Shown here: one piece after another, positions 44,728-55,388 of the stretch
How positions within the stretch are numbered: position 1 is the stretch's first letter
Layout of the letters: each line of letters opens with the position of its first letter
Origin: Primula veris
Lineage: Eukaryota; Streptophyta; Magnoliopsida; Ericales; Primulaceae
Assembly (NCBI GenBank): GCA_963682055.1
Contig: OY821745.1
Location: 20,457,342-20,521,341 of the forward strand
DNA length: 64,000 nt
Direction: 5' to 3'
Program-made: the position numbers and the translations under genes
Notes under the pieces: model-generated
Told to the model about the DNA's origin: nothing
The model's input: the letters and a program-made list of their open reading frames with translations, nothing else
Database searches by the model: none

Positions 44728-45132
44728 TCACGCATCCCAAAATTTCAAAAAATTTACATTATGTAGAAGAATCGGATCATCTAAATAGAATTTATTTATA
44801 TCAATAAACACACCATCTTTATCTCCAACCAAATCATATGCAAATTTATCAAATTTTCCATAAACTTTATTTTCACGATTGTCATCCACACACAAGTATT
44901 CTGATTTCATGATTAGATTTATCGAAAATGACTTCATGAAATCTAAAATTATCTCACTTACAGAATTTAAGGGAGGTTCATCTTCGTCTTTCGCTTCTTC
45001 CGGCAAAAACTCATCCTCAAGTATATCTTCTCCACGAACCTCCGCAATAATAAAACTAGCCCTAACATTGCCCTCGAACATACCGCCCATATTTTCTCCC
45101 ACGTCGGACGGAACCCTAGCCGAGACCATCAC
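44728..45132 (-). CDS. Hypothetical protein (134 codons) in element E
   Basis: This is the longest open frame of the element interior, ATG at 45,132, stop at 44,728-44,730. The product is acidic with a cluster GEDILEDEFLPEEAKDEDEP at about residues 34-53. A hydrophobic/aromatic second half contains DFMKSFSINLIMKSEYL and GVFIDINKFYLDDP. I recognise no domain, signal peptide or metal-binding motif. It sits where gag would be expected, about 525 bp after the primer site, so it could be a gag remnant, captured host sequence or a chance frame. Nothing shows that it is expressed. Confidence 0.35.
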   Translation of the reverse strand: MMVSARVPSDVGENMGGMFEGNVRASFIIAEVRGEDILEDEFLPEEAKDEDEPPLNSVSEIILDFMKSFSINLIMKSEYLCVDDNRENKVYGKFDKFAYDLVGDKDGVFIDINKFYLDDPILLHNVNFLKFWDA

Positions 45133-45657
45133 CCCACCTGTCAGTCCAGACCCGTTGTGCCCTAAATCACCACCTCTGTTGCCGCCAGCTTAGCTGTCGT
45201 GCGGTTCGAAATCTAGGGTTTCATCCTTTCGGGGCTTCCCTCACTTCAGGTGACCTTGTTTTCGCATACTTCGTTATTATCATTTATACCTAAAGATTCA
45301 AGAACCAAATTCTGAACCTTTCTCAACGACTCATGTGAACATTGAGTTTCCTCGTCATAAGAATTATTACCTTAATAGTCGGAAAAGCTAATATTAATCC
45401 GACCATCGTAAATATATTGACCACCTAATGAATCAAAAAATTATGAGTTTGGAACATTAAAAAAACTTGCACTTTTTAGCAAGAAGAGCATTTCGGCATG
45501 ACCGAAATCTTACCAACGCTCGAAAACTTTTTAAGATCACAATCTCCTCCACAAAGCCATATATACCAAAATTTCATATAATTCCTCAATCATGATATTC
45601 TACGTAAGGTGATAAATATCAAATCGTAAAAAACATGATTCACCCGGTATGCAAGAT

Positions 45658-45675
45658 CACCCGCTCTGATACCAA
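45658..45675 (-). other. tRNA-iMet primer-binding site of element E
   Basis: The plus strand ACCCGCTCTGATACCA reads TGGTATCAGAGCGGGT on the minus strand, the standard complement of plant initiator tRNA-Met, one or two bases inside the right LTR. This fixes the element's direction. Confidence 0.85.
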
Positions 45676-45728
45676 TGATGAAGGCAGAGAGGCGGGTCCT
45701 TGATAGAGTTGCTAAGTCTTGCGGAGAA
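45676..45728 (-). repeat. Right LTR of element E, part 1
   Basis: First 53 bp of the LTR, TGATGAAGGCAGAG to TTGCTAAGTCTTGCGGAGAA. Element B is inserted after GAGAA. The remainder continues at 54,216. Confidence 0.8.
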
Positions 45729-47363
45729 TGTTGGAAAAACATGTGAAAACATGGGTGTTTCCGAATGGTCACTGGACCAACTTCGAGTCATTATTTCGTG
45801 TAACAGCGCTGAGTTGTTTATACCGTAATCAACGTGGTTGAGTAGCCCGTGTGACGAGCTTCGTAACGGTATATCACATGACCTATTCGGAGAATGGGTG
45901 TGAATACAAAGTGGCTTCAAAGTTGGTACCTCGGAAGCTCAAATCTGGAAAAACGAAATGGTTAATGAGAAAAACCATTTAGTATAATCCCATATTGGAA
46001 GATTAAGAGTTAATCTTACAATATATATACCATACCAACCCATGTAGTTATTAAACTAACATGTCCACATACACCTAAGAGTATTAGTGTGTACCACACA
46101 CGCGCGCTCGCTCGTGTCTCGTGTCTCGGGTCTCGGGTCTCGGGTCTCGGGTCTCGGGCTCGGGCACGGGCACGGGCACGGGCACGGGCACGGGCGTGGG
46201 CGTGGGCGTGGGCGTGGGCGTGGGCGTGGGCGTGGGCGTGGGCGTGGGCTTGGGCTTGGGCTTGGGCTTGGGCTTGGGCTTGGGCTTGGGATTTGGGATT
46301 TGGGGAATGTCTCGGGTCTCGGGTCTTGGGTCTTGGGTCCAAACCCGAATAGGGAGTTTTGTATAAAATACAAAAGGAGTCCCTAGAGTTTCCAGCAAGA
46401 GAAACGTCAGCAATGAATGAGAGTAAATGCTGCGGTTTCAGAATTGATTGAGCGGATTCTGGGGGTGTAACTCCCAGAATTAAAGACCAACATTTATGGT
46501 TGCGGTTTCAGTAGAGCCTATAAAAGGCAGCCATCCCCCTCTCATTTCAGTACACCTTCATACACACAACTCACAGCATAAGCATACACTTAGTGAGAGA
46601 GAACCGCACCACCAACAGCTCGACCTGTGGTTCGGTGCCGGTTTCCATACGAGCCACTCTGAGATAGAAGTTGTACCTTGGGAACAAAGTCCCGAAACCA
46701 GAAACCTTTAAAGGTGGTTCGGGAAATATTGTTTAAGGGAAACTGCTCAGCAGTTGCCTCTTCTTTTAATTTCTGTTATTTACTTTTCAGTCCTTTATTA
46801 TTCTGTCCATTTAATTTCAGTACTGTTTCCCTTTTGTATTTTTCTTTCCAGTACCTTTAGTTTCTGTAATTTACATTTCAGTCTTTCCTATTCTGTAATT
46901 TACTTTCCTGTAATTGAATTTCCAGTATTTACATAACAGTCCGGGCAGTTTATTTAATAACAGTCCGGGCAGTTTTTTTTTTTTATTCGTTAAAACCAGT
47001 CCAGTTTGTTTTATTTACAAAACCAGTCCGGCAGTTTTTTATTTGTTAAAACCAGTCCGGCAGTTTGTTTAAAACCAGTCCGGCAGTTTTTTATTTGTTA
47101 AAACAGTCCGGCAGTTTGTTTAAAACAGTCCGGCAGTTTCTTTTTCTTGTTAAAACAGTCCGGCAGTTTGTTTTATTTACAAAACAGTCCGGCAGTTTTT
47201 ATTTGTTGAAACCAGTCCAGCAGTTTAATTTAATTCTGTACGAGTCAGGAATTGTAATTCATATTCCAATTGTGAGAAATAAAGTGTTATTTCCATTGCG
47301 TTCCTGTCTTTTATATTATTGTCCTTTTCTTTATCGTATTCGAAATAGTACCAAAGACCAACA
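45729..47363 (+). repeat. 5' LTR of element B (1,635 bp)
   Basis: TGTTGG...CCAACA. Hexamer array 46,117-46,345 (9 GTGGGC, 7 TTGGGC units), TATAAAAG at 46,519-46,526, eleven CAGTCC units at 46,935-47,230. B-specific variants shared by its two LTRs include CCGTAATCAACG (A has CCGTACTCAACG) and TGTAATTGAATTTCC. Confidence 0.95.
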
Positions 47364-47713
47364 ATCTTAAACAATATCATTTTTTGGTTTTTCTATTTTC
47401 GAAATAAGAAAGGACTTTTCTTTTTTTATTTTATTGTTGTTGACGTCTCGGTTTTTATTCTCGCAAAATCATTGCTAGTTTACTAGAAATTGAAATTTGC
47501 ACATAGAATAAATCCGAATTGGTTTTGATCTTTTTATTCTAGAATACTATAAAGAATTCTTAGTGAAATCAAAAGTGATTTGATTTTCACGCTAGAATCT
47601 CTTTCTCTGGTTTTTATTCTTTTGAAGCAATCTAATTAAGTTATAATTAGTATTTGCGATAAAGAATTTAGGTTTCTTGCGAGAAACTAAACGGTTTTAT
47701 ATTGTCATTTCAG
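47364..47713 (+). other. Leader of element B
   Basis: It starts ATCTTAAACAATATC with no iMet primer site, and ends TTGTCATTTCAG before the ATG, like element A. Several small indels distinguish it from A. Confidence 0.6.
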
Positions 47714-50700
47714 ATGACTAATGAGGATCAAATACCCACCGTTTCTTCGGAAAACGTGCAGGGCGCACTTGTGATTGGCAGTAGCCATAACAATGCGAGC
47801 GCTGCGAGTGGGGGGGCTCAGGCTCAGGCTGAGGCCGAAGCTGCTGCGGCAAAGGCTGCGGCCGACGCTGCTGCGGCAGAGGCTGATGCTATGGCTGCGG
47901 CTGCGGCCGCAGCACAGGCTGCTGCTAAGGCTGCGGCCAAGGCAGCGCTTGTGGCTGCAGCCAGGGCAAAGGGCAAGGCTCCGGCAACACCGGCGATGCC
48001 AATGTTGCCAACCTCTCAACTGGAGAGACCGGAAAAGTTTAGGGGCAACAACTTCAAACGTTGGCAGCAAAAGATGCTGTTTTATTTAACTGCCCTTAAT
48101 CTGACCCGGTTTCTTAAGGAGTCTGCACCCGTCCTAAGCGAGGACGATGAGGACGTGCAGACGGTTTCGGCGGTGGAAGCGTGGAAACACGGCGACTACC
48201 TATGCCGGAACTACATCCTGTGTGCTCTGGATGACACTCTCTTCAGTGTATTCGAGCCCAAGGCTTCTGCAAAGGAGCTTTGGGAGTCTCTCGAACGAAA
48301 GTACAAAGTGAATAACGCTGGCGCAAAGAAATTTGTCGTCACGGACTTTCACGAGTACATGATGACTGATGGGAAGAGTGTTATCGAGCAGGTTGAGGAA
48401 CTCCAACTCATATACCATAGGCTTGAGGTTGAAGGGCTAGTTATCAACGAACCTTTCCAAGTGGCATTAATGATTGAGAAACTGCCACCTTCTTGGAAAG
48501 AGTTTCAAAACTACCTGAAACACAAGCGAAAGGCTATGACCTTGGAGGGACTCATTGAGAGGCTCAATGTTGAGCAAAGCAACCGCCGATCCGGAAGGAA
48601 AGGCGGTGGCGGAGCAGGCAACGCGGTTGCCAAGGCCCATGTGGTTGAGGACGCTGTGTCTAAGCGGAAACGCTTTGACAGCGGAGTCGGTGCCTCTCTC
48701 AAGAAGAAATTCATGGGAGACTGCTTTGTGTGCAACAAACCGGGCCATCGTGCCGCGGATTGTAAGATGCGCACCGACAAGCCCAAACCCCCCCCAAAGA
48801 GGAAGTTCCAAGGGAAAGGGAGGAAGAGGGCACCTGCTCAAGCTAATGTGGCTGAGGGAGGAGATGATGCTGGACAGGACTATATGCACCTGAGTGCTGT
48901 GGTCTCGGAAGTGAACCTGGTGGGGAGCAACCCAAAGGAATGGTGGCTGGACACAGGCGCCACTAGTCACATCTGTGCCAGCAAATGGATGTTCAAGACC
49001 TATACGGCCGTGGACAATGAGAGCTGCTTCATGGGGAACTCGGCTACTTCCAGGGTGGAAGGAAAAGGAACCGTGCTGCTGAAGATGACATCGGGAAAGG
49101 AGCTCACACTGAATGGCGTGCTCCATGTGCCAGAAATTCGCAAGAATCTGGTTTCCGGGTCCGTGATGGTGAACAAAGGATTTAAACTTGTATTTGAATC
49201 TGCAAAAATTGTAATCACTTTAAACGGAATGTATGTAGGCCGTGGCTATATGACCAACGGCATGTTTAAATTAAATGTTGGTACTCCGGCTCCTAAAGCC
49301 GAGTTAGCTATTGAGGGTACTAAGGCTGAGGCCAGTACCAAGAATAATGTAATCGTGAATGTTGCCCAAGTGGCCAATAAAACTTCGTTTGCTTATTCTT
49401 GCGATTCATTTAATTTATGGCATGGTAGATTAGGTCATGTGAATGCTAATTCTATGAAGAAATTAATATCACTGAATCTACTACCTAATTTTGTATTTGA
49501 TAAACAACATAAATGTGAGGTTTGTGTTGAAGCAAAATTAACCAAGTCTTCGTATCAACATATTGAACGAAGTACTGAACCTCTCGGTCTAATACACACG
49601 GATGTATGCGACTTAAAGTTTATACAAACGCGAGGAGGGAAAAAGTATTTCATCACGTTTATAGATGATTGTACTAGATACTGCTATGTCTACTTAATGA
49701 GAAGTAAAGACGAAGCGGTAGAGAAATTCGCTCTTTATAAGACCGAAGTAGAGAATCAACTCAATAAAAAGATTAAAATATTGAGGAGTGATAGAGGCGG
49801 TGAATACGAAGCACCGTTTGCGCAGATATGCGCAGAAAATGGCATTATACATCAAACGACAGCCCCATACTCTCCGGAGCAGAATGGGGTTGCCGAGCGT
49901 AAGAATAGGACGCTCAAGGAAATGATGAATGCTATGTTAATAAGTTCTGGGTTACCCCAGAACATGTGGGGGGAAGCGCTGCTTTCCGCCAACTATGTAT
50001 TGAACAAGCTACCACATAAGAAACGTGATAAACCACCTTATGAACTATGGAAAGGCCATAGGCCGAGCTATAAATTCTTAAGGGTTTGGGGTTGTCTCGC
50101 GAAGGTCCTTGTCTCGCTTCCTAAAAGAACGAGAATAGGGCCAAAGACGGTAGACTGTGTGTTCATAGGATATGCACAAAACAGTAGTGCTTATCGTTTT
50201 CTCGTGCACAAGTCGGATAATCCCGATGTGCATGCAGATACTATCATCGAAGCTCGAGAAGCTTCTTTCTTCGAGGAGATCTTTCCCCGCAAGTCTTCCG
50301 TAACTGTAGAGACTGAGGAGTCAAACAGTGAGGAAAATGTGGGGGCAAGTGAACCGTTGGAGGAAGAAGAAGAAGAGCCTCGACGTAGTAAAAGGGCTAG
50401 AAAGGAAACGACTTTCGGTCCAGATTTTGTAACCTTCATGATAGAAGGCGAACCGGCGACATTCAAACAAGCAATGTCATCCCCGGAAGCCCAATATTGG
50501 GAGGAAGCGATCAACAATGAGGTTGAATCGATATTACAAAATCACACTTGGGAACTAGTGGATCTACCACCCGGGTGTAAGCCACTAGGACACAAGTGGA
50601 TCTTCAAGAGGAAGAGAAAGCTCGATGGAACAATCGAGAAATACAAGGCTAGGCTTGTAGTGAAAGGTTTTAGACAAACCGAAGGTGTCGACTATTTCGA

Positions 50701-52093
50701 CACCTATGCTCCTGTCTCCAGAAAGACGTCAATCCGGATAGTCATTGCTCTCGCAGCACTGTTCGATCTGAAAATACATCAAATGGATGTTAAAACGGCG
50801 TTCTTGAATGGTGAGTTGGAAGAGGAAATTTACATGGAACAACCGGAAGGGTTTGTGGTTCCAGGTAAAGCTCACAAGGTGTGTAAACTTGTGAAGTCCT
50901 TGTATGGACTTAAACAAGCACCTAAACAATGGCACGAAAAATTTGATAGAGTGATGCTATCAAACGGTTTTCGGATAAACGAATGTGACAAATGCGTCTA
51001 CGTAAAAGGAAATGAAAAGGACTACGTGGTAGTCTGCCTCTACGTAGATGACATGATTATAATAGGGAGTATTGATAACATCAACTCCACTAAGAAAATG
51101 TTGTCACAAAAATTCGAGATGAAAGACTTGGGTGTCGCTGATGTTATACTTGGTATGAAAATTACCAAGACATCAGACGGATATGCGCTATCTCAAACTC
51201 ACTATGTCAGACAGATGCTTGACAAATTTGATAAAGATAGTAGAGCTACATCCAGAACTCCGATAGAGATCTCAACCACCCTGAAAAAGAACTTTGGGGA
51301 GAGTGTGAGACAATTGGAATATTCTCGAATAATAGGCAGTCTGATGTACGTCATGAACTGTACTAGACCAGACATAGCCAACTCAGTGAGTAGACTGAGT
51401 AGGTACACCAGTAATCCCAATGAGGAACACTGGAAGGCCATCATGAGACTTCTCAGATACATGAGATACACAGCAGACCGAGGGTTGCATTATACCAGAT
51501 ATCCAGCTGTACTGGAAGGGTATTCTGATGCAAACTGGATCTCGGATTCCAACAGTACACGATCCACTAGCGGATATGTGTTCGTGATGGGAGGAGCAGC
51601 TGTCTCATGGAGATCATCCAAGCAGACGTGCATAGCTAGATCAACTATGGAATCTGAGTTCATAGCGTTGGATCTAGCAACAGAAGAAGCTGATTGGCTG
51701 AGAAGCTTTCTGGAAGGAATTCCAATGTGGCCGAAACCTGTCCCAGCAATAAGCATGCACTGCGATAGTCAGTCGGCTATTGGACGGGCGCAGGATCATA
51801 TGTATAATGGAAAGTCCCGACATATTCGTCGGAGACATAAATCCGTAAGAGAATTGTTAGCTAACGGTGTGGTGTCCTTAGATTTTGTGAGATCTAAAGA
51901 CAATATAGCGGATCCATTTACAAAAGGCTTGACTCAGGTAGGAGTTGAAGTTTCATCGAGGGGAATGGGGTTGAAGCCCATTAAACTGGAAACCTCCTCA
52001 GAGGCAACCCAACCCGAACTGGATTCTCCAGCGTCGGGTTCAACGGGAAAACCGAACTGTGGGGGTGACCGAACAAAGCACTCGGGAACTTAA
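47714..52093 (+). CDS. Element B Gag-Pol polyprotein (1,459 residues)
   Basis: A single frame from ATG 47,714 to TAA 52,091-52,093. Order: alanine-rich N-terminus (about 29-92), copia Gag core (about 106-290), CCHC knuckle [15 protein letters not shown] (about 337-351), aspartic protease DTGA (413-416), GAG-pre-integrase [11 protein letters not shown] (about 567), integrase D630, D693 and E728 with [12 protein letters not shown] with YVDD at 1,110-1,113, and RNase H with GYSDANW (about 1,269) and [13 protein letters not shown]. Length and order are those of Ty1/copia, with all motifs intact. The C-terminal tail after GLKPIKLE (about 40 residues, Ser/Thr/Gly/Pro-rich) is unassigned. The first ATG is used; an in-frame TTG upstream is not a plausible start. 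Gag and Pol are in one frame, so their ratio must be set by another means. Confidence 0.95.
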   Translation: MTNEDQIPTVSSENVQGALVIGSSHNNASAASGGAQAQAEAEAAAAKAAADAAAAEADAMAAAAAAAQAAAKAAAKAALVAAARAKGKAPATPAMPMLPTSQLERPEKFRGNNFKRWQQKMLFYLTALNLTRFLKESAPVLSEDDEDVQTVSAVEAWKHGDYLCRNYILCALDDTLFSVFEPKASAKELWESLERKYKVNNAGAKKFVVTDFHEYMMTDGKSVIEQVEELQLIYHRLEVEGLVINEPFQVALMIEKLPPSWKEFQNYLKHKRKAMTLEGLIERLNVEQSNRRSGRKGGGGAGNAVAKAHVVEDAVSKRKRFDSGVGASLKKKFMGDCFVCNKPGHRAADCKMRTDKPKPPPKRKFQGKGRKRAPAQANVAEGGDDAGQDYMHLSAVVSEVNLVGSNPKEWWLDTGATSHICASKWMFKTYTAVDNESCFMGNSATSRVEGKGTVLLKMTSGKELTLNGVLHVPEIRKNLVSGSVMVNKGFKLVFESAKIVITLNGMYVGRGYMTNGMFKLNVGTPAPKAELAIEGTKAEASTKNNVIVNVAQVANKTSFAYSCDSFNLWHGRLGHVNANSMKKLISLNLLPNFVFDKQHKCEVCVEAKLTKSSYQHIERSTEPLGLIHTDVCDLKFIQTRGGKKYFITFIDDCTRYCYVYLMRSKDEAVEKFALYKTEVENQLNKKIKILRSDRGGEYEAPFAQICAENGIIHQTTAPYSPEQNGVAERKNRTLKEMMNAMLISSGLPQNMWGEALLSANYVLNKLPHKKRDKPPYELWKGHRPSYKFLRVWGCLAKVLVSLPKRTRIGPKTVDCVFIGYAQNSSAYRFLVHKSDNPDVHADTIIEAREASFFEEIFPRKSSVTVETEESNSEENVGASEPLEEEEEEPRRSKRARKETTFGPDFVTFMIEGEPATFKQAMSSPEAQYWEEAINNEVESILQNHTWELVDLPPGCKPLGHKWIFKRKRKLDGTIEKYKARLVVKGFRQTEGVDYFDTYAPVSRKTSIRIVIALAALFDLKIHQMDVKTAFLNGELEEEIYMEQPEGFVVPGKAHKVCKLVKSLYGLKQAPKQWHEKFDRVMLSNGFRINECDKCVYVKGNEKDYVVVCLYVDDMIIIGSIDNINSTKKMLSQKFEMKDLGVADVILGMKITKTSDGYALSQTHYVRQMLDKFDKDSRATSRTPIEISTTLKKNFGESVRQLEYSRIIGSLMYVMNCTRPDIANSVSRLSRYTSNPNEEHWKAIMRLLRYMRYTADRGLHYTRYPAVLEGYSDANWISDSNSTRSTSGYVFVMGGAAVSWRSSKQTCIARSTMESEFIALDLATEEADWLRSFLEGIPMWPKPVPAISMHCDSQSAIGRAQDHMYNGKSRHIRRRHKSVRELLANGVVSLDFVRSKDNIADPFTKGLTQVGVEVSSRGMGLKPIKLETSSEATQPELDSPASGSTGKPNCGGDRTKHSGT

Positions 52094-52570
52094 GTTCCCA
52101 GCCCATTTCTAGGATGAAAGAGTGATAGAACTAGACCATCTTAAGGGTGAGCATGAGGCTCTTAATGAAAACAAGTATCTCGAAGATCGAGAGGGGTGAG
52201 TCAGGACACCCTTGACTTGAAATCACCTATGACGAGTGTGTATGGCCGATACTATGTGATGAGCCATGGGCTAAATCACTAGAGCACTCGGTTGAACTTT
52301 GCCAAGGCAGTCCATGGCCAAATATGGACAACAACCAAAGGGCTTAGTAAGTGGTGTAGAGGGGACACTGTGTGCGCATTACCCTGGTATGCACAAACGC
52401 TAAAGGGTTCAAGGCTTAAAGGCTACCCAATAGTAGCATATCAGATTTTACGTCACTACGGCAGGTTCAAGGCGCGCGCTACCTGTCCTTATGCAGTGAA
52501 CTCTTGCGGTTTTCTCTCGTATGCATTTAGGAGCATTTTATTTTCAGCCAATTGCATTCATGTGGGGGAT
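52094..52570 (+). other. 3' untranslated region and polypurine tract of element B
   Basis: About 477 bp, almost identical to the same region of element A, ending CATGTGGGGGAT directly before the LTR. Confidence 0.8.
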
Positions 52571-54210
52571 TGTTGGAAAAACATGTGAAAACATGGGTGT
52601 TTCCGAATGGTCACTGGACCAACTTCGAGTCATTATTTCGTGTAACAGCGCTGAGTTGTTTATACCGTAATCAACGTGGTTGAGTAGCCCGTGTGACGAG
52701 CTTCGTAACGGTATATCACATGACCTATTCGGAGAATGGGTGTGAATACAAAGTGGCTTCAAAGTTGGTACCTCGGAAGCTCAAATCTGGAAAAACGAAA
52801 TGGTTAATGAGAAAAACCATTTAGTATAATCCCATATTGGAAGATTAAGAGTTAATCTTACAATATATATACCATACCAACCCATGTAGTTATTAAACTA
52901 ACATGTCCACATACACCTAAGAGTATTAGTGTGTACCACACACGCGCGCTCGCTCGTGTCTCGTGTCTCGGGTCTCGGGTCTCGGGTCTCGGGTCTCGGG
53001 CTCGGGCACGGGCACGGGCACGGGCACGGGCGTGGGCGTGGGCGTGGGCTTGGGCTTGGGCTTGGGCTTGGGCTTGGGCTTGGGCTTGGGCTTGGGCTTG
53101 GGATTTGGGATTTGGGATTTGGGATTTGGGATTTGGGATTTGGGGAATGTCTCGGGTCTCGGGTCTTGGGTCTTGGGTCTTGGGTCCAAACCCGAATAGG
53201 GAGTTTTGTATAAAATACAAAAGGAGTCCCTAGAGTTTCCAGCAAGAGAAACGTCAGCAATGAATGAGAGTAAATGCTGCGGTTTCAGAATTGATTGAGC
53301 GGATTCTGGGGGTGTAACTCCCAGAATTAAAGACCAACATTTATGGTTGCGGTTTCAGTAGAGCCTATAAAAGGCAGCCATCCCCCTCTCATTTCAGTAC
53401 ACCTTCATACACACAACTCACAGCATAAGCATACACTTAGTGAGAGAGAACCGCACCACCAACAGCTCGACCTGTGGTTCGGTGCCGGTTTCCATACGAG
53501 CCACTCTGAGATAGAAGTTGTACCTTGGGAACAAAGTCCCGAAACCAGAAACCTTTAAAGGTGGTTCGGGAAATATTGTTTAAGGGAAACTGCTCAGCAG
53601 TTGCCTCTTCTTTTAATTTCTGTTATTTACTTTTCAGTCCTTTATTATTCTGTCCATTTAATTTCAGTACTGTTTCCCTTTTGTATTTTTCTTTCCAGTA
53701 CCTTTAGTTTCTGTAATTTACATTTCAGTCTTTCCTATTCTGTAATTTACTTTCCTGTAATTGAATTTCCAGTATTTACATAACAGTCCGGGCAGTTTAT
53801 TTAATAACAGTCCGGGCAGTTTTTTTTTTTTATTCGTTAAAACCAGTCCAGTTTGTTTTATTTACAAAACCAGTCCGGCAGTTTTTTATTTGTTAAAACC
53901 AGTCCGGCAGTTTGTTTAAAACCAGTCCGGCAGTTTTTTATTTGTTAAAACAGTCCGGCAGTTTGTTTAAAACAGTCCGGCAGTTTCTTTTTCTTGTTAA
54001 AACAGTCCGGCAGTTTGTTTTATTTACAAAACAGTCCGGCAGTTTTTATTTGTTGAAACCAGTCCAGCAGTTTAATTTAATTCTGTACGAGTCAGGAATT
54101 GTAATTCATATTCCAATTGTGAGAAATAAAGTGTTATTTCCATTGCGTTCCTGTCTTTTATATTATTGTCCTTTTCTTTATCGTATTCGAAATAGTACCA
54201 AAGACCAACA
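52571..54210 (+). repeat. 3' LTR of element B (1,640 bp)
   Basis: Same layout as the 5' LTR, but the hexamer array (52,959-53,190) has 3 GTGGGC and 9 TTGGGC units. TATAAAAG at 53,366-53,373; CAGTCC array 53,780-54,075. It ends CCAACA, followed by GAGAA. Confidence 0.95.
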
Positions 54211-54215
54211 GAGAA

Positions 54216-54527
54216 GACAATAACAAAATAACAGAGAAGATTTAAACACTAGAGAGACAAGTATTAAATAAGTTGTTATTTTTTGAATAAATTATAATTA
54301 TTAGAATAAGTTTTTTAAATAATTTATGGCAATCACATGGTTTAGCCTGCTAGTCAATGTGAGATAATAGCTCATTAAATAAATGTTAATTATAAACCAA
54401 GAATACTAATACTAATCTAAATAGAAATAGTAAATAGTAATACTAATATTAATCTAAATAGGAATAGAATTAATGTGTCACGCAACTTTCATCCTGACAG
54501 GCCGAACAGCATGGTCCCCCTCCATCA
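54216..54527 (-). repeat. Right LTR of element E, part 2
   Basis: It resumes the LTR after element B: GAAGATTTAAACACTAGAGA, ATACTAATACTAATCTAAAT, AGGCCGAACAGCATGGTCC, ending CCATCA. It is followed by TATGA. Confidence 0.75.
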
Positions 54528-54789
54528 TATGAGAAAATTAACTATATAATGTATCTTTTTAAAATTTTGTGGTGGTGTAAAATTTATGTCAATCATTTTT
54601 TTTATTTAGTACTAATAAATATCACAATTACCAAAGTATGAATATGACTTACTTTTTAAAATTATTAACGAATTGAGCTCTTAATGAACGGATGATGTCA
54701 ATGGTAATGCTCGGTTCGTTGCCTTAACGAATGAACACGAACCCAACATGATATACTCATGAATGGCTTGGTTTGTTTTGCAGCTCCTT

Positions 54790-55388
54790 CCCAATTTAAA
54801 TGCATTCAAGGACAACAGTACAATCTGACCCGGCCTGCCTAATCTTGTGTACAGATTTCGCTCTTTTATTTTCTTTGCATCCATTAATTGATATTGAGAA
54901 TATGAAAAAGAGCAAGTGTATTCACCAGTATTCAATTCAAATTTCCAATAATTTACTCTGTACCAATCCCTCAGTTTCATTTAATTGTCCATTACGAAAT
55001 TACGTATAATTTTGATCGGCTTATAACTTGTATCAAAATTGTCGAAATAAATTTTTTAAAAATCTAATCATAAAACTTAACATTTGAACTATATGATCAA
55101 GTTTTAAAAATTTTCATTCCGACAATTCTTATACAAGTTATTGACCGATCAAAATTGCACGTACTTTCGTAATGAACAATTAAATATGAACGGAGGGAAT
55201 ATAATTTGAATTATTTGAATACGCATAAGCATGCCCCACAACGTGAAGCTTCAGTACTGCTTCAGCTGTAATAAATAACACATCCCGAGTTTATGGCTAT
55301 AAGAGGGCAAACACTTCCCCCAAGCACCCGCCATCACGTTTTAAAGGGAATAAAAAGGAGAACAAGTTATAAATAGTGAGAGTGAGAA
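54790..55388 (+). promoter_or_regulatory. Promoter and 5' leader of the second UGT gene
   Basis: It shares with the first gene's promoter GCCTGCCTAATCTTGTGTACA, the GTGTATTCACCAGTATTCAA block, CATAAGCATGCCCCACAACG followed by TGAAGCTT (55,220-55,250), and GGCTATAAGAGGG with TATAAG at 55,298-55,303, about 90 bp before the ATG. A 232-bp MITE at 54,967-55,198 splits the shared blocks and is not present upstream of the first gene. Confidence 0.65.
54967..55198. mobile_element. Fold-back MITE in the second UGT promoter
   Basis: The two halves are inverted copies over most of the length. The left end reads TCCCTCAGTTTC, then TTTAATTGTCCATTACGAAA and ATTTTGATCGG; the right end reversed reads TCCCTCCGTTC, TTTAATTGTTCATTACGAAA and ATTTTGATCGG. 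CTCCCTCCGTTC-type ends point to a Stowaway-like family. Transcription through it could give a long hairpin. It ends about 190 bp before the UGT start codon. Confidence 0.75.

Larger units (their letters stand above)
45729..54210 (+). mobile_element. Ty1/copia retrotransposon B, full length, apparently intact
   Basis: An 8.5-kb element with perfect 5-bp duplications GAGAA (45,724-45,728 and 54,211-54,215), LTRs of 1,635 and 1,640 bp that look almost identical outside a hexamer array, one uninterrupted gag-pol frame, and a polypurine tract CATGTGGGGGAT at 52,559-52,570. It is the best candidate in the window for a recently, or still, mobile element, and could supply proteins in trans to element A. 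Confidence 0.95.
43021..54527 (-). mobile_element. LTR retrotransposon E (probable Ty3/gypsy type), hosting element B
   Basis: LTRs start TGATGAAGG and end CATCA. The left copy is 43,021-43,383; the right is split into 45,676-45,728 and 54,216-54,527 by element B. Flanks are TATGG and TATGA. Next to the right LTR the plus strand reads CCCGCTCTGATACCA, the complement of a tRNA-iMet primer site TGGTATCAGAGCGGG, so the element runs leftwards. A polypurine-tract complement CTCCTTCCCCCTTG follows the left LTR. The interior is only 2.3 kb, with no recognisable protease, RT or integrase, so it is non-autonomous. The superfamily call rests on the last codons before the tract. Confidence 0.75.

Noticed and set aside
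44879..45193. 104-codon plus-strand frame opposite the E frame
   Set aside because: Ser/Pro-rich complement of the acidic stretch of the minus-strand frame. The element's direction (primer site, polypurine tract) is minus.
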